From the NCBI RefSeq assembly GCF_008364765.1, contig NZ_VTUY01000004.1, positions 124,001-188,000 of the forward strand: a DNA stretch of 64,000 nt, written 5' to 3'. Both the position numbers and the translations under genes were made by a program. The notes under the pieces were generated by a model. It saw only the letters and a list, made by a program, of their open reading frames with translations. It was not told where the DNA came from and did not search any database. Shown piece after piece: positions 56,464 to 64,000 of the stretch. Source of the stretch: Bacillus sp. CH30_1T (lineage in GTDB: Bacteria > Bacillota > Bacilli > Bacillales > Bacillaceae_B). The stretch's first letter is position 1. Every line of letters begins with the position of its first letter.

Positions 56464-57366
56464 ATGCTGACCGGAATGCAGATCGCAGTTCTAGGCGGAG
56501 ATGCTCGTCAACTTGAGATTATTCGGAAGCTTACTGAGTTGGATGCAAAGATCTCACTCGTAGGTTTTGAACAACTAGATCATGCCTTTACAGGGGCTAC
56601 GAAAGAAAAGCTCGATGAAGTGGACTTTTCAATTATTGACGCCATAATCTTACCTGTACCAGGCACGAATCTACAAGGAGAAATTGATACGATTTTTTCC
56701 AATGAGAAAATTGTTTTAACAGAAGAAGTTGTGTCTCAGACGCCAGAGCACTGTACGATCTATTCAGGAATTAGTAATAAGTATTTGGATGAAATAATGT
56801 CTTCAACGAATCGGAAACTTGTTCAGTTGTTTGAGAGAGACGATGTTGCCATTTATAATTCTATTCCTACAGTAGAGGGAACGATTATGATGGCTATTCA
56901 ACATACAGACTTTACGATTCATGGATCTACGATTGTCATATTGGGTCTGGGTAGGGTAGGTATGAGTGTAGCTAGAACGTTTCATCATTTAGGCGGAAAG
57001 GTGAAGGTTGGCGTTCGGAAAAGTGAGCATCTGGCTAGGGTGACTGAAATGGGCTTAGAGCCATTCCACTTAGATAACTTAGAAAAAGAGGTTGAGAATT
57101 GTGATATATGTATTAACACAATTCCAGTGCATATAGTGAAGGCTGCTGTAATAGCCAAAATGCCAGCTCATACATTAATCATCGATTTGGCTTCAAAGCC
57201 TGGAGGTACAGATTTTCGTTATGCAGAAAAACGGGGAATAAAAGCATTGTTAGCCCCGGGATTGCCTGGGATCGTTGCACCAAAGACAGCTGGCCAGATA
57301 CTGGCGAATGTCCTTTGTCAATTGTTAGAGGAAGATTTTGATTTAGGAAAGGAGAGTTCATCATGA
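56464..57366 (+). CDS. dpaA: Dipicolinate synthase subunit A (SpoVFA)
   Basis: Dehydrogenase subunit that makes dipicolinic acid from dihydrodipicolinate in the mother cell. 300 aa. N-terminal MLTGMQIAVLGGDARQLEII, NSIPTVEGTIMMAIQHTDFT, the Rossmann motif VILGLGRVGMSVARTF (about 160-175) and APGLPGIVAPKTAGQI. ATG 56464 matches the family start; in-frame GTG 56452 and 56461 are alternatives. It overlaps dpaB by 4 nt (ATGA). Confidence 0.97.
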   Translation: MLTGMQIAVLGGDARQLEIIRKLTELDAKISLVGFEQLDHAFTGATKEKLDEVDFSIIDAIILPVPGTNLQGEIDTIFSNEKIVLTEEVVSQTPEHCTIYSGISNKYLDEIMSSTNRKLVQLFERDDVAIYNSIPTVEGTIMMAIQHTDFTIHGSTIVILGLGRVGMSVARTFHHLGGKVKVGVRKSEHLARVTEMGLEPFHLDNLEKEVENCDICINTIPVHIVKAAVIAKMPAHTLIIDLASKPGGTDFRYAEKRGIKALLAPGLPGIVAPKTAGQILANVLCQLLEEDFDLGKESSS

Positions 57367-57956
57367 GTGTGAAAGGGAAACGAATCGGTTTTGGTCTGAC
57401 AGGTTCTCATTGTACGTATGATGCCGTATTCCCGGAAATCGAACGATTAGTGAATAACGGTGCAGAAGTGATGCCGATTGTAACGTCAACTGTTATGAAT
57501 ACGGAAACGAGATTCGGTAAAGGAGAAGACTGGATTAAGCGAATTGAGGACGTTACAGGTCATAGGGTAATCGATTCAATTGTAAAGGCAGAACCACTTG
57601 GTCCTAAAATTCCATTGGATTGTATGGTGATTGCTCCCCTTACAGGAAATTCAATGAGTAAATTCGCTAATGCAATGACAGATTCTCCAGTGTTAATGGC
57701 TGCTAAAGCGACTCTTCGTAATCACCGTCCTGTAGTACTGGGGATTTCGACAAATGATGCTCTTGGTTTAAACGGTGTAAACCTAATGAGATTAATATCA
57801 ACCAAAGATATTTACTTTATCCCATTTGGGCAGGATGCACCTGAAAGCAAACCGAAATCAATGGTAGCCAGAATGACGCTGATTCAGGAAACCATAGAAG
57901 CGGCTATTGAAGGAAGACAGCTTCAGCCTGTCGTAATCGAAAGATATTTAGATTAA
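57363..57956 (+). CDS. dpaB: Dipicolinate synthase subunit B (SpoVFB)
   Basis: 197 aa flavoprotein-like partner of DpaA. Motifs GKRIGFGLTGSHCTYDAV, CMVIAPLTGNSMSKFANAM and VLGISTNDALGLNG. The GTGSHC-type phosphate-binding loop suggests a flavin or nucleotide-like site. Coupled to dpaA by ATGA. Followed by a terminator that separates it from asd. Confidence 0.97.
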   Translation: MSVKGKRIGFGLTGSHCTYDAVFPEIERLVNNGAEVMPIVTSTVMNTETRFGKGEDWIKRIEDVTGHRVIDSIVKAEPLGPKIPLDCMVIAPLTGNSMSKFANAMTDSPVLMAAKATLRNHRPVVLGISTNDALGLNGVNLMRLISTKDIYFIPFGQDAPESKPKSMVARMTLIQETIEAAIEGRQLQPVVIERYLD

Positions 57957-57964
57957 TAGATTGA

Positions 57965-58003
57965 GAAGGCTATCAACTTGCACTGTTAAGATGGCCTTCT
58001 TTT
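57965..58003 (+). terminator. Terminator after dpaB
   Basis: GAAGGCTATC (57965-57974) pairs with GATGGCCTTC (57990-57999; one G-T pair), then TTTT. Confidence 0.85.
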
Positions 58004-58169
58004 CATGTATATTTATTTAAAGTTATTAGTAAATAAAAATAATCAAGGCATAAAGATAAAATTCCCTATTGTCGAATAATTGTTTATGTTAAAATATTCT
58101 TTATTATAGTAATAGACTAAAAGGTATACCTACTATGAGTATACTGTATGGTTGGAAGGAGAGAAGATT

Positions 58170-59216
58170 TTGAATACAACAGGATTACATGTAGCGGTTG
58201 TCGGTGCCACAGGTGCAGTTGGACAACAAATGCTACAAACATTAGAAAAAAGGGACTTTCCAATAAAACAATTGACATTATTGTCTTCAGCCCGTTCAGC
58301 CGGGTCCACCGTTACTTTCAAAGGTAAAGAATGGACGGTTGAAGAAGCTAAGCCTGAGAGTTTTGAAGGGGTAGACATTGCTTTATTTAGTGCAGGGGGT
58401 AGTGTATCCAAACTTCTTGCTCCTGAAGCCGTTAAACGTGGAGCTATCGTCGTCGACAATACAAGTGCATACCGAATGGATCCAGACGTTCCTCTTGTTG
58501 TTCCAGAGGTGAATGAAGAAGATATCAAACTTCATAATGGAATCATTGCGAATCCTAACTGTTCTACGATCCAGATGGTGGCAGCACTTGAACCGATCCG
58601 TAAACAATATGGTTTATCGAAAGTAATCGTCTCAACCTATCAAGCCGTTTCAGGGGCAGGAGCAGTGGCCATCGATGAGCTCCACGCGCAATCACAAGCC
58701 ATATTGTCCGATGAATCATTTGAGCCGAGTGTGCTACCTGTAAAAGGGGATAAAAAGCATTATCAGATAGCTTACAACGCGATTCCTCAAATTGATAAAT
58801 TCCAGGAGAACGGCTTTACATTTGAAGAAATGAAAATGATCAATGAAACAAAAAAAATTATGCATATGCCTTCATTGAAGGTATCTGCAACATGCGTAAG
58901 ATTACCAGTTGTAACAGGTCACTCAGAAAGTGTATATATTGAAATTGAGGAGGGTTCTGTAACAGTGAATGATATCCACTCACTGTTAAAAGATGCTCCA
59001 GGAGTAACTTTAGAAGACGTCCCGGAAGAACAGATTTATCCGATGCCTGCACATGCAGTAGGAAAACCGGATGTATTTGTTGGCAGGGTGCGTAAAGATC
59101 TTGATGAAGACAAGGGCTTCCATATGTGGGTTGTGTCTGACAACTTACTTAAGGGAGCGGCTTGGAACTCAGTTCAAATCGCAGAAAGTCTAATGAAACT
59201 TGGTATAATTAAATAA
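58170..59216 (+). CDS. asd: Aspartate-semialdehyde dehydrogenase
   Basis: Second step of the aspartate pathway (aspartyl phosphate to semialdehyde, NADPH). 348 aa. N-terminal VAVVGATGAVGQQML, active-site C131 in IIANPNCSTIQM, STYQAVSGAGAVAIDEL and the C-terminal VGRVRKDLDEDKGFHMWVVS. TTG 58170 follows GGAAGGAG; TTG 58152 overlaps that site. A GTATAC-N9-GTATAC repeat (58124-58144) lies just upstream. Confidence 0.97.
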   Translation: MNTTGLHVAVVGATGAVGQQMLQTLEKRDFPIKQLTLLSSARSAGSTVTFKGKEWTVEEAKPESFEGVDIALFSAGGSVSKLLAPEAVKRGAIVVDNTSAYRMDPDVPLVVPEVNEEDIKLHNGIIANPNCSTIQMVAALEPIRKQYGLSKVIVSTYQAVSGAGAVAIDELHAQSQAILSDESFEPSVLPVKGDKKHYQIAYNAIPQIDKFQENGFTFEEMKMINETKKIMHMPSLKVSATCVRLPVVTGHSESVYIEIEEGSVTVNDIHSLLKDAPGVTLEDVPEEQIYPMPAHAVGKPDVFVGRVRKDLDEDKGFHMWVVSDNLLKGAAWNSVQIAESLMKLGIIK

Positions 59217-59304
59217 CGAAGAGGGACCATTTTAGCTATAGATCTATTTATTTCCACTATTCGTTCTCACATACCTCTTGAACATATGACAATGAGGTGT
59301 AGTC

Positions 59305-60543
59305 ATGAAACTGATCGTTCAAAAATTTGGTGGAACGTCTGTACGTGATGAGGCAAGTCGCTTAAAGGCACTTGCCCACACGAAGCAAGCGATTGAGAAG
59401 GGGTATAAAGTGGTGGTAGTCGTTTCAGCTATGGGAAGAAAGGGTGAACCTTACGCTACTGACTCCCTATTATCACTTATCGGTGGCAGGAATACTTCAA
59501 TAAGTAAGAGAGAGCAAGATTTATTATTATCTTGTGGAGAAATCATCTCCAGCCTGGTCTTCTCTAATATGCTTCTAGAACATGGAATCCGGTCAACCGC
59601 TTTGACTGGTGCTCAAGCCGGATTCCGAACTAATAATGATTTTAACAATGCTAAGATTTTGGAAATGAGATGCAGCCGTTTGGTCAAAGAGCTCGAAGAT
59701 CACGATGCAGTGGTGGTAGCGGGCTTTCAAGGTGCAACGAAAGATGGTGATGTCACCACAATCGGCAGAGGGGGAAGTGATACTTCAGCTTCTGCATTAG
59801 GAGTGGCATTAAAAGCTGAATTCATCGATATTTTCACCGATGTTGAAGGGGTTATGACTGCCGATCCCCGCATTTCATCGAAAGCAAGACCTATTACGGT
59901 TGTTTCTTATAATGAAGTATGTAATATGGCATATCAGGGGGCAAAGGTGATTCATCCAAGAGCTGTTGAAATTGCGATGAATTCAAATGTTCCAATCAGG
60001 ATTCGTTCTACTTATTCAAATGGTGAAGGGACGCTTGTGACAACACTTGAAAATACGAAGGCACACAAAGAATTCCGGAGTCATCCCGTAACAGGAATCG
60101 CCCATGTATCCAACCTAACGCAAATAAAAGTATTCGCTAAGGAAGACCAATACAATCTTCAAGCTGAAGTCTTTAAAGCGATGGCTAAAGAAGGAATAAG
60201 TGTTGACTTCATTAACATTTCGCCACGGGGTGTTGTTTACACTGTTGCATCATCCCTGGCTGAAGGTGCGATTTCCGTTCTAAATAAAATAGGTCATAAA
60301 CCTATTGTAGAGTCAGAGTGTGCTAAGATTTCAGTAGTGGGAGCCGGAATGACGGGTGTCCCAGGTGTGACTTCAGCCATCGTATCTTCTCTGTCCAATG
60401 AAGGAATTCGAATCCTCCAGTCAGCAGATAGTCATACGACTATTTGGGTCCTGGTGAAAGAGATGGACCTGATTAATGCGATTAATGCACTTCATGATAC
60501 GTTTCAACTACAAGAGAGAACCGCTACATTCAGGGTAGGATAA
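59305..60543 (+). CDS. dapG: Aspartokinase I (DapG type)
   Basis: Phosphorylates aspartate, first step toward diaminopimelate, lysine, methionine and threonine. 412 aa. KFGGTSVRD at the N-terminus, FTDVEGVMTADPR in the catalytic domain, and two ACT domains in the C-terminal part (about 265-400) for feedback control; the B. subtilis ortholog responds to meso-diaminopimelate. GAGGTG precedes the ATG. The 88-nt gap before it shows no lysine riboswitch. Confidence 0.96.
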   Translation: MKLIVQKFGGTSVRDEASRLKALAHTKQAIEKGYKVVVVVSAMGRKGEPYATDSLLSLIGGRNTSISKREQDLLLSCGEIISSLVFSNMLLEHGIRSTALTGAQAGFRTNNDFNNAKILEMRCSRLVKELEDHDAVVVAGFQGATKDGDVTTIGRGGSDTSASALGVALKAEFIDIFTDVEGVMTADPRISSKARPITVVSYNEVCNMAYQGAKVIHPRAVEIAMNSNVPIRIRSTYSNGEGTLVTTLENTKAHKEFRSHPVTGIAHVSNLTQIKVFAKEDQYNLQAEVFKAMAKEGISVDFINISPRGVVYTVASSLAEGAISVLNKIGHKPIVESECAKISVVGAGMTGVPGVTSAIVSSLSNEGIRILQSADSHTTIWVLVKEMDLINAINALHDTFQLQERTATFRVG

Positions 60544-60565
60544 ACTTAAGAGGAGAGTGACTAGA

Positions 60566-61438
60566 TTGAATTTTGGCCGCGTTTCTACGGCGATGGTTAC
60601 CCCATTTGACCGTAAAGGAAATATCGATTTCACCAAGACGACCCAATTAATTCAGTATCTGATTGAAAATGGATCAGATTCGTTAGTAGTAGCCGGGACC
60701 ACTGGTGAGTCTCCGACCTTAACAAAAGAAGAAAAGATTGCTTTATTTCGACATGTAGTAAAAGTAGTAAACGGAAGAGTACCTGTCATTGCCGGGACGG
60801 GAAGCAATAACACCCACGCGTCAATCGAACTTACCAAAAAGGCAATAGAGGCAGGCGTAGATGCCATCATGCTGGTGGCTCCATACTATAATAAGCCGAG
60901 TCAGGAAGGGTTGTTCCAGCATTTTAAGGCGATTGCTGAATCAACAACCTTACCTGTCATGCTCTATAATATTCCTGGACGTTCAAGCGTCAATGTTTCT
61001 CCGGAAACAATCATTCGATTATCAGAGATTGAAAACATTGTAGCTGTTAAAGAAGCAAGCGGTGACTTGGATAGCATGACTGAAATCATTTCCCATACAT
61101 CAGACGACTTTATGCTATACAGTGGAGATGACGGACTTACTCTCCCTGTATTGTCAATAGGTGGAACTGGAATCGTGTCTGTTGCCTCACATATCATCGG
61201 AAACGAAATGCAAGAGATGGTTGCTGCATTTACAGGTGGAAACCATTTAAAGGCAGCCGGTCTGCATCAAAAACTTCTTCCAGTCATGAAAGGCTTATTT
61301 ACCAGCCCGAACCCAACTCCGGTTAAAACAGCCCTGCAAATGAAGGGTCTGGACGTTGGATCCGTCCGCTTACCATTAATTCCACTAACAGAAGTGGAAA
61401 GAGCAAAGCTGTCTCAATTATTACAGGTATTATCTTAA
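60566..61438 (+). CDS. dapA: 4-hydroxy-tetrahydrodipicolinate synthase
   Basis: Condenses pyruvate with aspartate semialdehyde; supplies peptidoglycan diaminopimelate, lysine and spore dipicolinate. 290 aa TIM barrel. Catalytic Y134 (MLYNIPGRSS) and Schiff-base K162 (VAVKEASGD), with GTTGESPTL near residues 44-52. TTG 60566 gives MNFGRVSTAMVTPFD; in-frame GTG 60557 overlaps the ribosome binding site. Terminator follows. Confidence 0.98.
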   Translation: MNFGRVSTAMVTPFDRKGNIDFTKTTQLIQYLIENGSDSLVVAGTTGESPTLTKEEKIALFRHVVKVVNGRVPVIAGTGSNNTHASIELTKKAIEAGVDAIMLVAPYYNKPSQEGLFQHFKAIAESTTLPVMLYNIPGRSSVNVSPETIIRLSEIENIVAVKEASGDLDSMTEIISHTSDDFMLYSGDDGLTLPVLSIGGTGIVSVASHIIGNEMQEMVAAFTGGNHLKAAGLHQKLLPVMKGLFTSPNPTPVKTALQMKGLDVGSVRLPLIPLTEVERAKLSQLLQVLS

Positions 61439-61440
61439 GT

Positions 61441-61475
61441 AAAAGACTGTGAAGGCCATCCTTCACAGTCTTTTA
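61441..61475 (+). terminator. Terminator after dapA
   Basis: AAAAGACTGTGAAGG (61441-61455) pairs perfectly with CCTTCACAGTCTTTT (61460-61474). A perfect 15-bp stem with a 4-nt loop. Confidence 0.95.
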
Positions 61476-61620
61476 TTATAGACAGGAAAAGCACATAAAA
61501 TCAGTAACAGATTAATTTATTTTGAAGAAGAAGGATTTAGTCACGTAGTATCGAAATAGTAATGTAGTAAAAATGAATGCAGTCTTTTTCCTAATCTTAT
61601 TATAGGAAGGATAAAATTGG

Positions 61621-61650
61621 TTGTACTCCCAAAATATTATCAAGTATAAT
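61621..61650 (+). promoter_or_regulatory. SigA promoter of rnjB
   Basis: TTGTAC (61621-61626), 18-bp spacer, perfect TATAAT (61645-61650); start near 61657, about 45 nt before rnjB. Confidence 0.65.
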
Positions 61651-61700
61651 AAACGTAACTGATTGAAGATCGGGAAAGGCACAGCATAGGAGGACATAAT

Positions 61701-63365
61701 GTGAGTAAGACAAAGAATGAAAGTATAAAGATCATACCGCTCGGAGGAGTAGGTGAAATTGGTAAGAACATGTACGTAATCGAAGTGGATCATGAAATTT
61801 TCGTGGTTGACACAGGGCTGATGTTCCCTGAAAATGAAATGCTCGGAATTGATATCGTAATCCCTGACATTCAATACTTGATCGAAAATAAAGAACGTGT
61901 GAAAGGAATCATTTTGACTCATGGACATGAGGATAGTATTGGAGGGATTTCATACGTACTCAATAAGATTAAAGCTCCTGTTTACGGCACCCGTTTAACG
62001 AATGCTCTTGTAAAGGCACGATTGAAGGATGAAAATGTCAGGGAAGATGTGAAATTCTTTACGATTCACTCAGATAGCCATCTCTCTTTCGATGGAGTGA
62101 ATGTAACGTTCTTTAAAACCACACATAGTATTCCGGATTCAGTTGGTGTATGTATACATACATCTGAAGGAGTTATCGTACATACCGGGGAATTCAAATT
62201 TGATCAATCTGCTAAACACCTTTATCGACCGGATTTAGGCAAAATGGCTCAAATCGGTGAAAAAGGAGTGCTATGTTTGTTGTCTGATAGCAAAGAAGCG
62301 GAGAGACCCGGCTACACAACATCCGAGGCCGTCATTGAACAACATATAACAGACGCCTTACGAATGGCATCCGGTAGAGTTATTGTAGCTTGCTTTGCAT
62401 CTAATTTAATTCGACTACAGCAAGTTTTTGACGCTGCAGATCAAAATAATCGTAAAGTGGTCGTAGTGGGTAAGAGTTTGAAGAGAGTATATGATGTAGC
62501 TTTGAAATTAGGCTATCTTCACGTCCGGGATGAGATGATCATCGGAATGGATGAGATTGGTGATTATCCTAAAGATGAAGTCGTCATCATCGCCACCGGA
62601 ACACAAGGAGAGCCGTTTGAAGCCTTGCAGCGGATGTCAAAACGCTCCCATCGTCTTGTGAATATCGAAGAGGGAGATACTGTCCTAATTACGGCCTCAC
62701 CTTCGCCTGGCATGGAAGTGATTGCAGGGAAGACAATTGACATGCTTTATAGAGCAGGAGCAAACGTCTTGACCGCTAATAAGGTTCATGTTTCAGGGCA
62801 TGGGAGTCAGGAAGATCTAAAGTTTATGTTAAATATCATGAAGCCTAAGTATTTCATTCCTATTCAAGGTGAGTATAAAATGCTGGTGGCGCATACACAG
62901 ATCGCTCACGACATCGGTCTTCCGTATAAGCAAATTTTCATTTTGGATAAAGGAGATGTGCTTCAATACAAGGACGGTAAGATGAGAATGAGCGGCCGGG
63001 TGCAGGCTGGGAATGTGTTAATCGATGGAATTGGTGTAGGGGACGTGGGGAATATCGTCCTTCGCGACCGTAAACTATTATCAGAAGATGGTGTCTTTAC
63101 GGTCGTTGTAACGATCAACCGCAGATCCAAATCAATTGTGTCAGGTCCTGAAATTATATCACGCGGCTTCGTTTATGTAAGGGAGTCAGAAGAATTGATT
63201 GAAGGAGCTGGGGGCATCGTAACGGATGTAGTACATTTCTATTTACAAAAGGGCTCTTTTGAATGGACAACCATTAAACAAGATATCAGAGATCAGCTCA
63301 ATTACTATTTATTCAATAAAACACGAAGAAGACCAATGATATTACCGATCATCATGGAAGTTTAA
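61701..63365 (+). CDS. rnjB: Ribonuclease J2
   Basis: Beta-lactamase/beta-CASP ribonuclease, partner of RNase J1 in mRNA decay and rRNA maturation. 554 aa. IIPLGGVGEIGKNMYVIE, the metal motif LTHGHEDSIGG with H74, H76, D78 but S79 where RNase J1 has His, HTGEFKFDQSA, beta-CASP HVSGHGSQEDLKFM and PIQGEYKM. Identified as J2 from its place between dapA and tepA and from the degenerate metal site. GTG start after AGGAGG; an overlapping ATG at 61699 is out of frame. Confidence 0.95.
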   Translation: MSKTKNESIKIIPLGGVGEIGKNMYVIEVDHEIFVVDTGLMFPENEMLGIDIVIPDIQYLIENKERVKGIILTHGHEDSIGGISYVLNKIKAPVYGTRLTNALVKARLKDENVREDVKFFTIHSDSHLSFDGVNVTFFKTTHSIPDSVGVCIHTSEGVIVHTGEFKFDQSAKHLYRPDLGKMAQIGEKGVLCLLSDSKEAERPGYTTSEAVIEQHITDALRMASGRVIVACFASNLIRLQQVFDAADQNNRKVVVVGKSLKRVYDVALKLGYLHVRDEMIIGMDEIGDYPKDEVVIIATGTQGEPFEALQRMSKRSHRLVNIEEGDTVLITASPSPGMEVIAGKTIDMLYRAGANVLTANKVHVSGHGSQEDLKFMLNIMKPKYFIPIQGEYKMLVAHTQIAHDIGLPYKQIFILDKGDVLQYKDGKMRMSGRVQAGNVLIDGIGVGDVGNIVLRDRKLLSEDGVFTVVVTINRRSKSIVSGPEIISRGFVYVRESEELIEGAGGIVTDVVHFYLQKGSFEWTTIKQDIRDQLNYYLFNKTRRRPMILPIIMEV

Positions 63366-63370
63366 TGCGT

Positions 63371-63408
63371 GAGGCTATTTGTTTCTAACAAATAGCCTCC
63401 GTTTTTTA
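63371..63408 (+). terminator. Terminator after rnjB
   Basis: GAGGCTATTTGT (63371-63382) pairs with ACAAATAGCCTC (63388-63399), then CG and a T run. Confidence 0.92.
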
Positions 63409-63490
63409 TTTGATCCCAAAGTATAAAGTATGAAAACACTCCCTTATTAAAATAATAACAAGAGAATGGAAATGAAAAGGAGATGTTTTC

Positions 63491-64000
63491 ATGGAAGATA
63501 ATCATGTACGTATGCAGGATCAGCCAAATAAAGGCCAGGATGATAATAAAGATAAACCATCAGGATTAATGGAAAAGATACAGCAATTAGGGCAAACCAA
63601 TGTCCCGCAACTCTCTCAGGATTCCAATATCCATTGCTTGACGATTGTAGGACAAATAGAAGGGCATATGCAGCTTCCGCCACAAAATAAAACAACGAAG
63701 TATGAACATGTTATTCCACAGCTAGTAGCCATTGAGCAAAATCCAAAGATAGAGGGTTTGGTGGTAATATTAAATACGGTAGGTGGAGACGTGGAAGCGG
63801 GACTCGCCATTTCTGAAATGATCGCTTCACTTTCTAAACCTACAGTATCTGTTGTGTTGGGTGGAGGACATAGTATTGGTGTACCGATTGCCGTATCATG
63901 CGATTTCTCTTATATTGCCAGCACTGCTACAATGACAATCCATCCGGTTCGGTTGACGGGATTGGTGATCGGCGTACCCCAGACATTCGAGTACTTGGAT
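63491..64000 (+). CDS. tepA: TepA, ClpP-like translocation-enhancing protease (5' part)
   Basis: Open to the window edge: 170 codons from ATG 63491, preceded by AAAAGGAGATG. After a charged Asp/Asn/Lys-rich N-terminus the ClpP-class fold appears: [38 protein letters not shown], and [13 protein letters not shown] with the nucleophile Ser at residue 128. B. subtilis TepA (YmfB), next to ymfA/rnjB, acts in protein secretion and spore germination-related proteolysis by different reports. The 3' part is outside the window. Confidence 0.92.
   Translation, partial: MEDNHVRMQDQPNKGQDDNKDKPSGLMEKIQQLGQTNVPQLSQDSNIHCLTIVGQIEGHMQLPPQNKTTKYEHVIPQLVAIEQNPKIEGLVVILNTVGGDVEAGLAISEMIASLSKPTVSVVLGGGHSIGVPIAVSCDFSYIASTATMTIHPVRLTGLVIGVPQTFEYLD

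Noticed and set aside
58004-58169. Lysine riboswitch upstream of asd/dapG
   Set aside because: No L-box core could be recognised in the 160 nt before asd or the 88 nt before dapG, and neither region is long enough with a terminator.

Overview
The window is a contiguous piece of a low-to-middle G+C, endospore-forming member of the Bacillaceae. Gene order matches the Bacillus subtilis codY - fla/che - rpsB - polC - nusA/infB - pnp - spoVF/dapA - tepA chromosomal region almost gene for gene, and every protein-coding gene lies on the + strand. Sporulation genes (dpaA/dpaB, ymxH, ylxY), PolC-type replicase, RNase J and SigD-type flagellar control all point to Bacilli. Genus (for example a Rossellomorea- or Bacillus-like species) cannot be fixed from sequence reading alone.

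Layout. (1) 1-116: 3' end of codY and its terminator. (2) 117-872: long intergenic region with a dispersed repeat (R1 copy 1), a possible SigA promoter and a CodY-box-like site. (3) 873-28539: the fla/che cluster, 33 genes: rod/basal body (flgB, flgC, fliE, fliF), switch (fliG, fliM, fliY), export apparatus (fliH, fliI, fliJ, fliO, fliP, fliQ, fliR, flhB, flhA), hook (fliK, flgD, a TIGR02530-type gene, flgE), stator/power accessory (swrD, fliL), placement GTPases (flhF, flhG), chemotaxis (cheY, cheB, cheA, cheW, cheC, cheD), sigD and swrB. (4) 28547-31875: rpsB, tsf, pyrH, frr, each block bounded by promoters or terminators, with a structured rpsB leader. (5) 31876-32605: gene-free gap with two related G+C-rich palindromic elements (R2A, R2B) on opposite strands. 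(6) 32606-38650: isoprenoid/phospholipid/protease genes uppS, cdsA, dxr, rseP, then proS. (7) polC. (8) 43197-48376: rimP-nusA-ylxR-ylxQ-infB-ylxP-rbfA. (9) truB, ribF, rpsO (leader), pnp. (10) R1 copy 2, then ylxY, mlpA, ymxH. (11) dpaA-dpaB (dipicolinate synthase) and asd-dapG-dapA, which supplies its precursor. (12) rnjB (RNase J2) and the 5' part of tepA.

How it fits together. The fla/che genes build the basal body and hook and encode the sensory pathway; SigD, made near the end of the cluster, then switches on late flagellar genes elsewhere. The centre is core translation, RNA metabolism, replication and envelope precursor synthesis. The dap/dpa block converts aspartate semialdehyde to dihydrodipicolinate and, in the mother cell, to spore dipicolinic acid.

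I see no phage, IS element, CRISPR array, tRNA, rRNA or clearly new multi-gene system. The less explained signals are in the gaps: two families of dispersed palindromic repeats, structured leaders before rpsB, pnp and rimP, and a terminator-like hairpin that separates swrB from the rest of fla/che. At protein level the points of note are an inactive-looking YlxY deacetylase site, an RNase J2 with S79 in place of the metal-binding His, and a His-rich linker in FliY.
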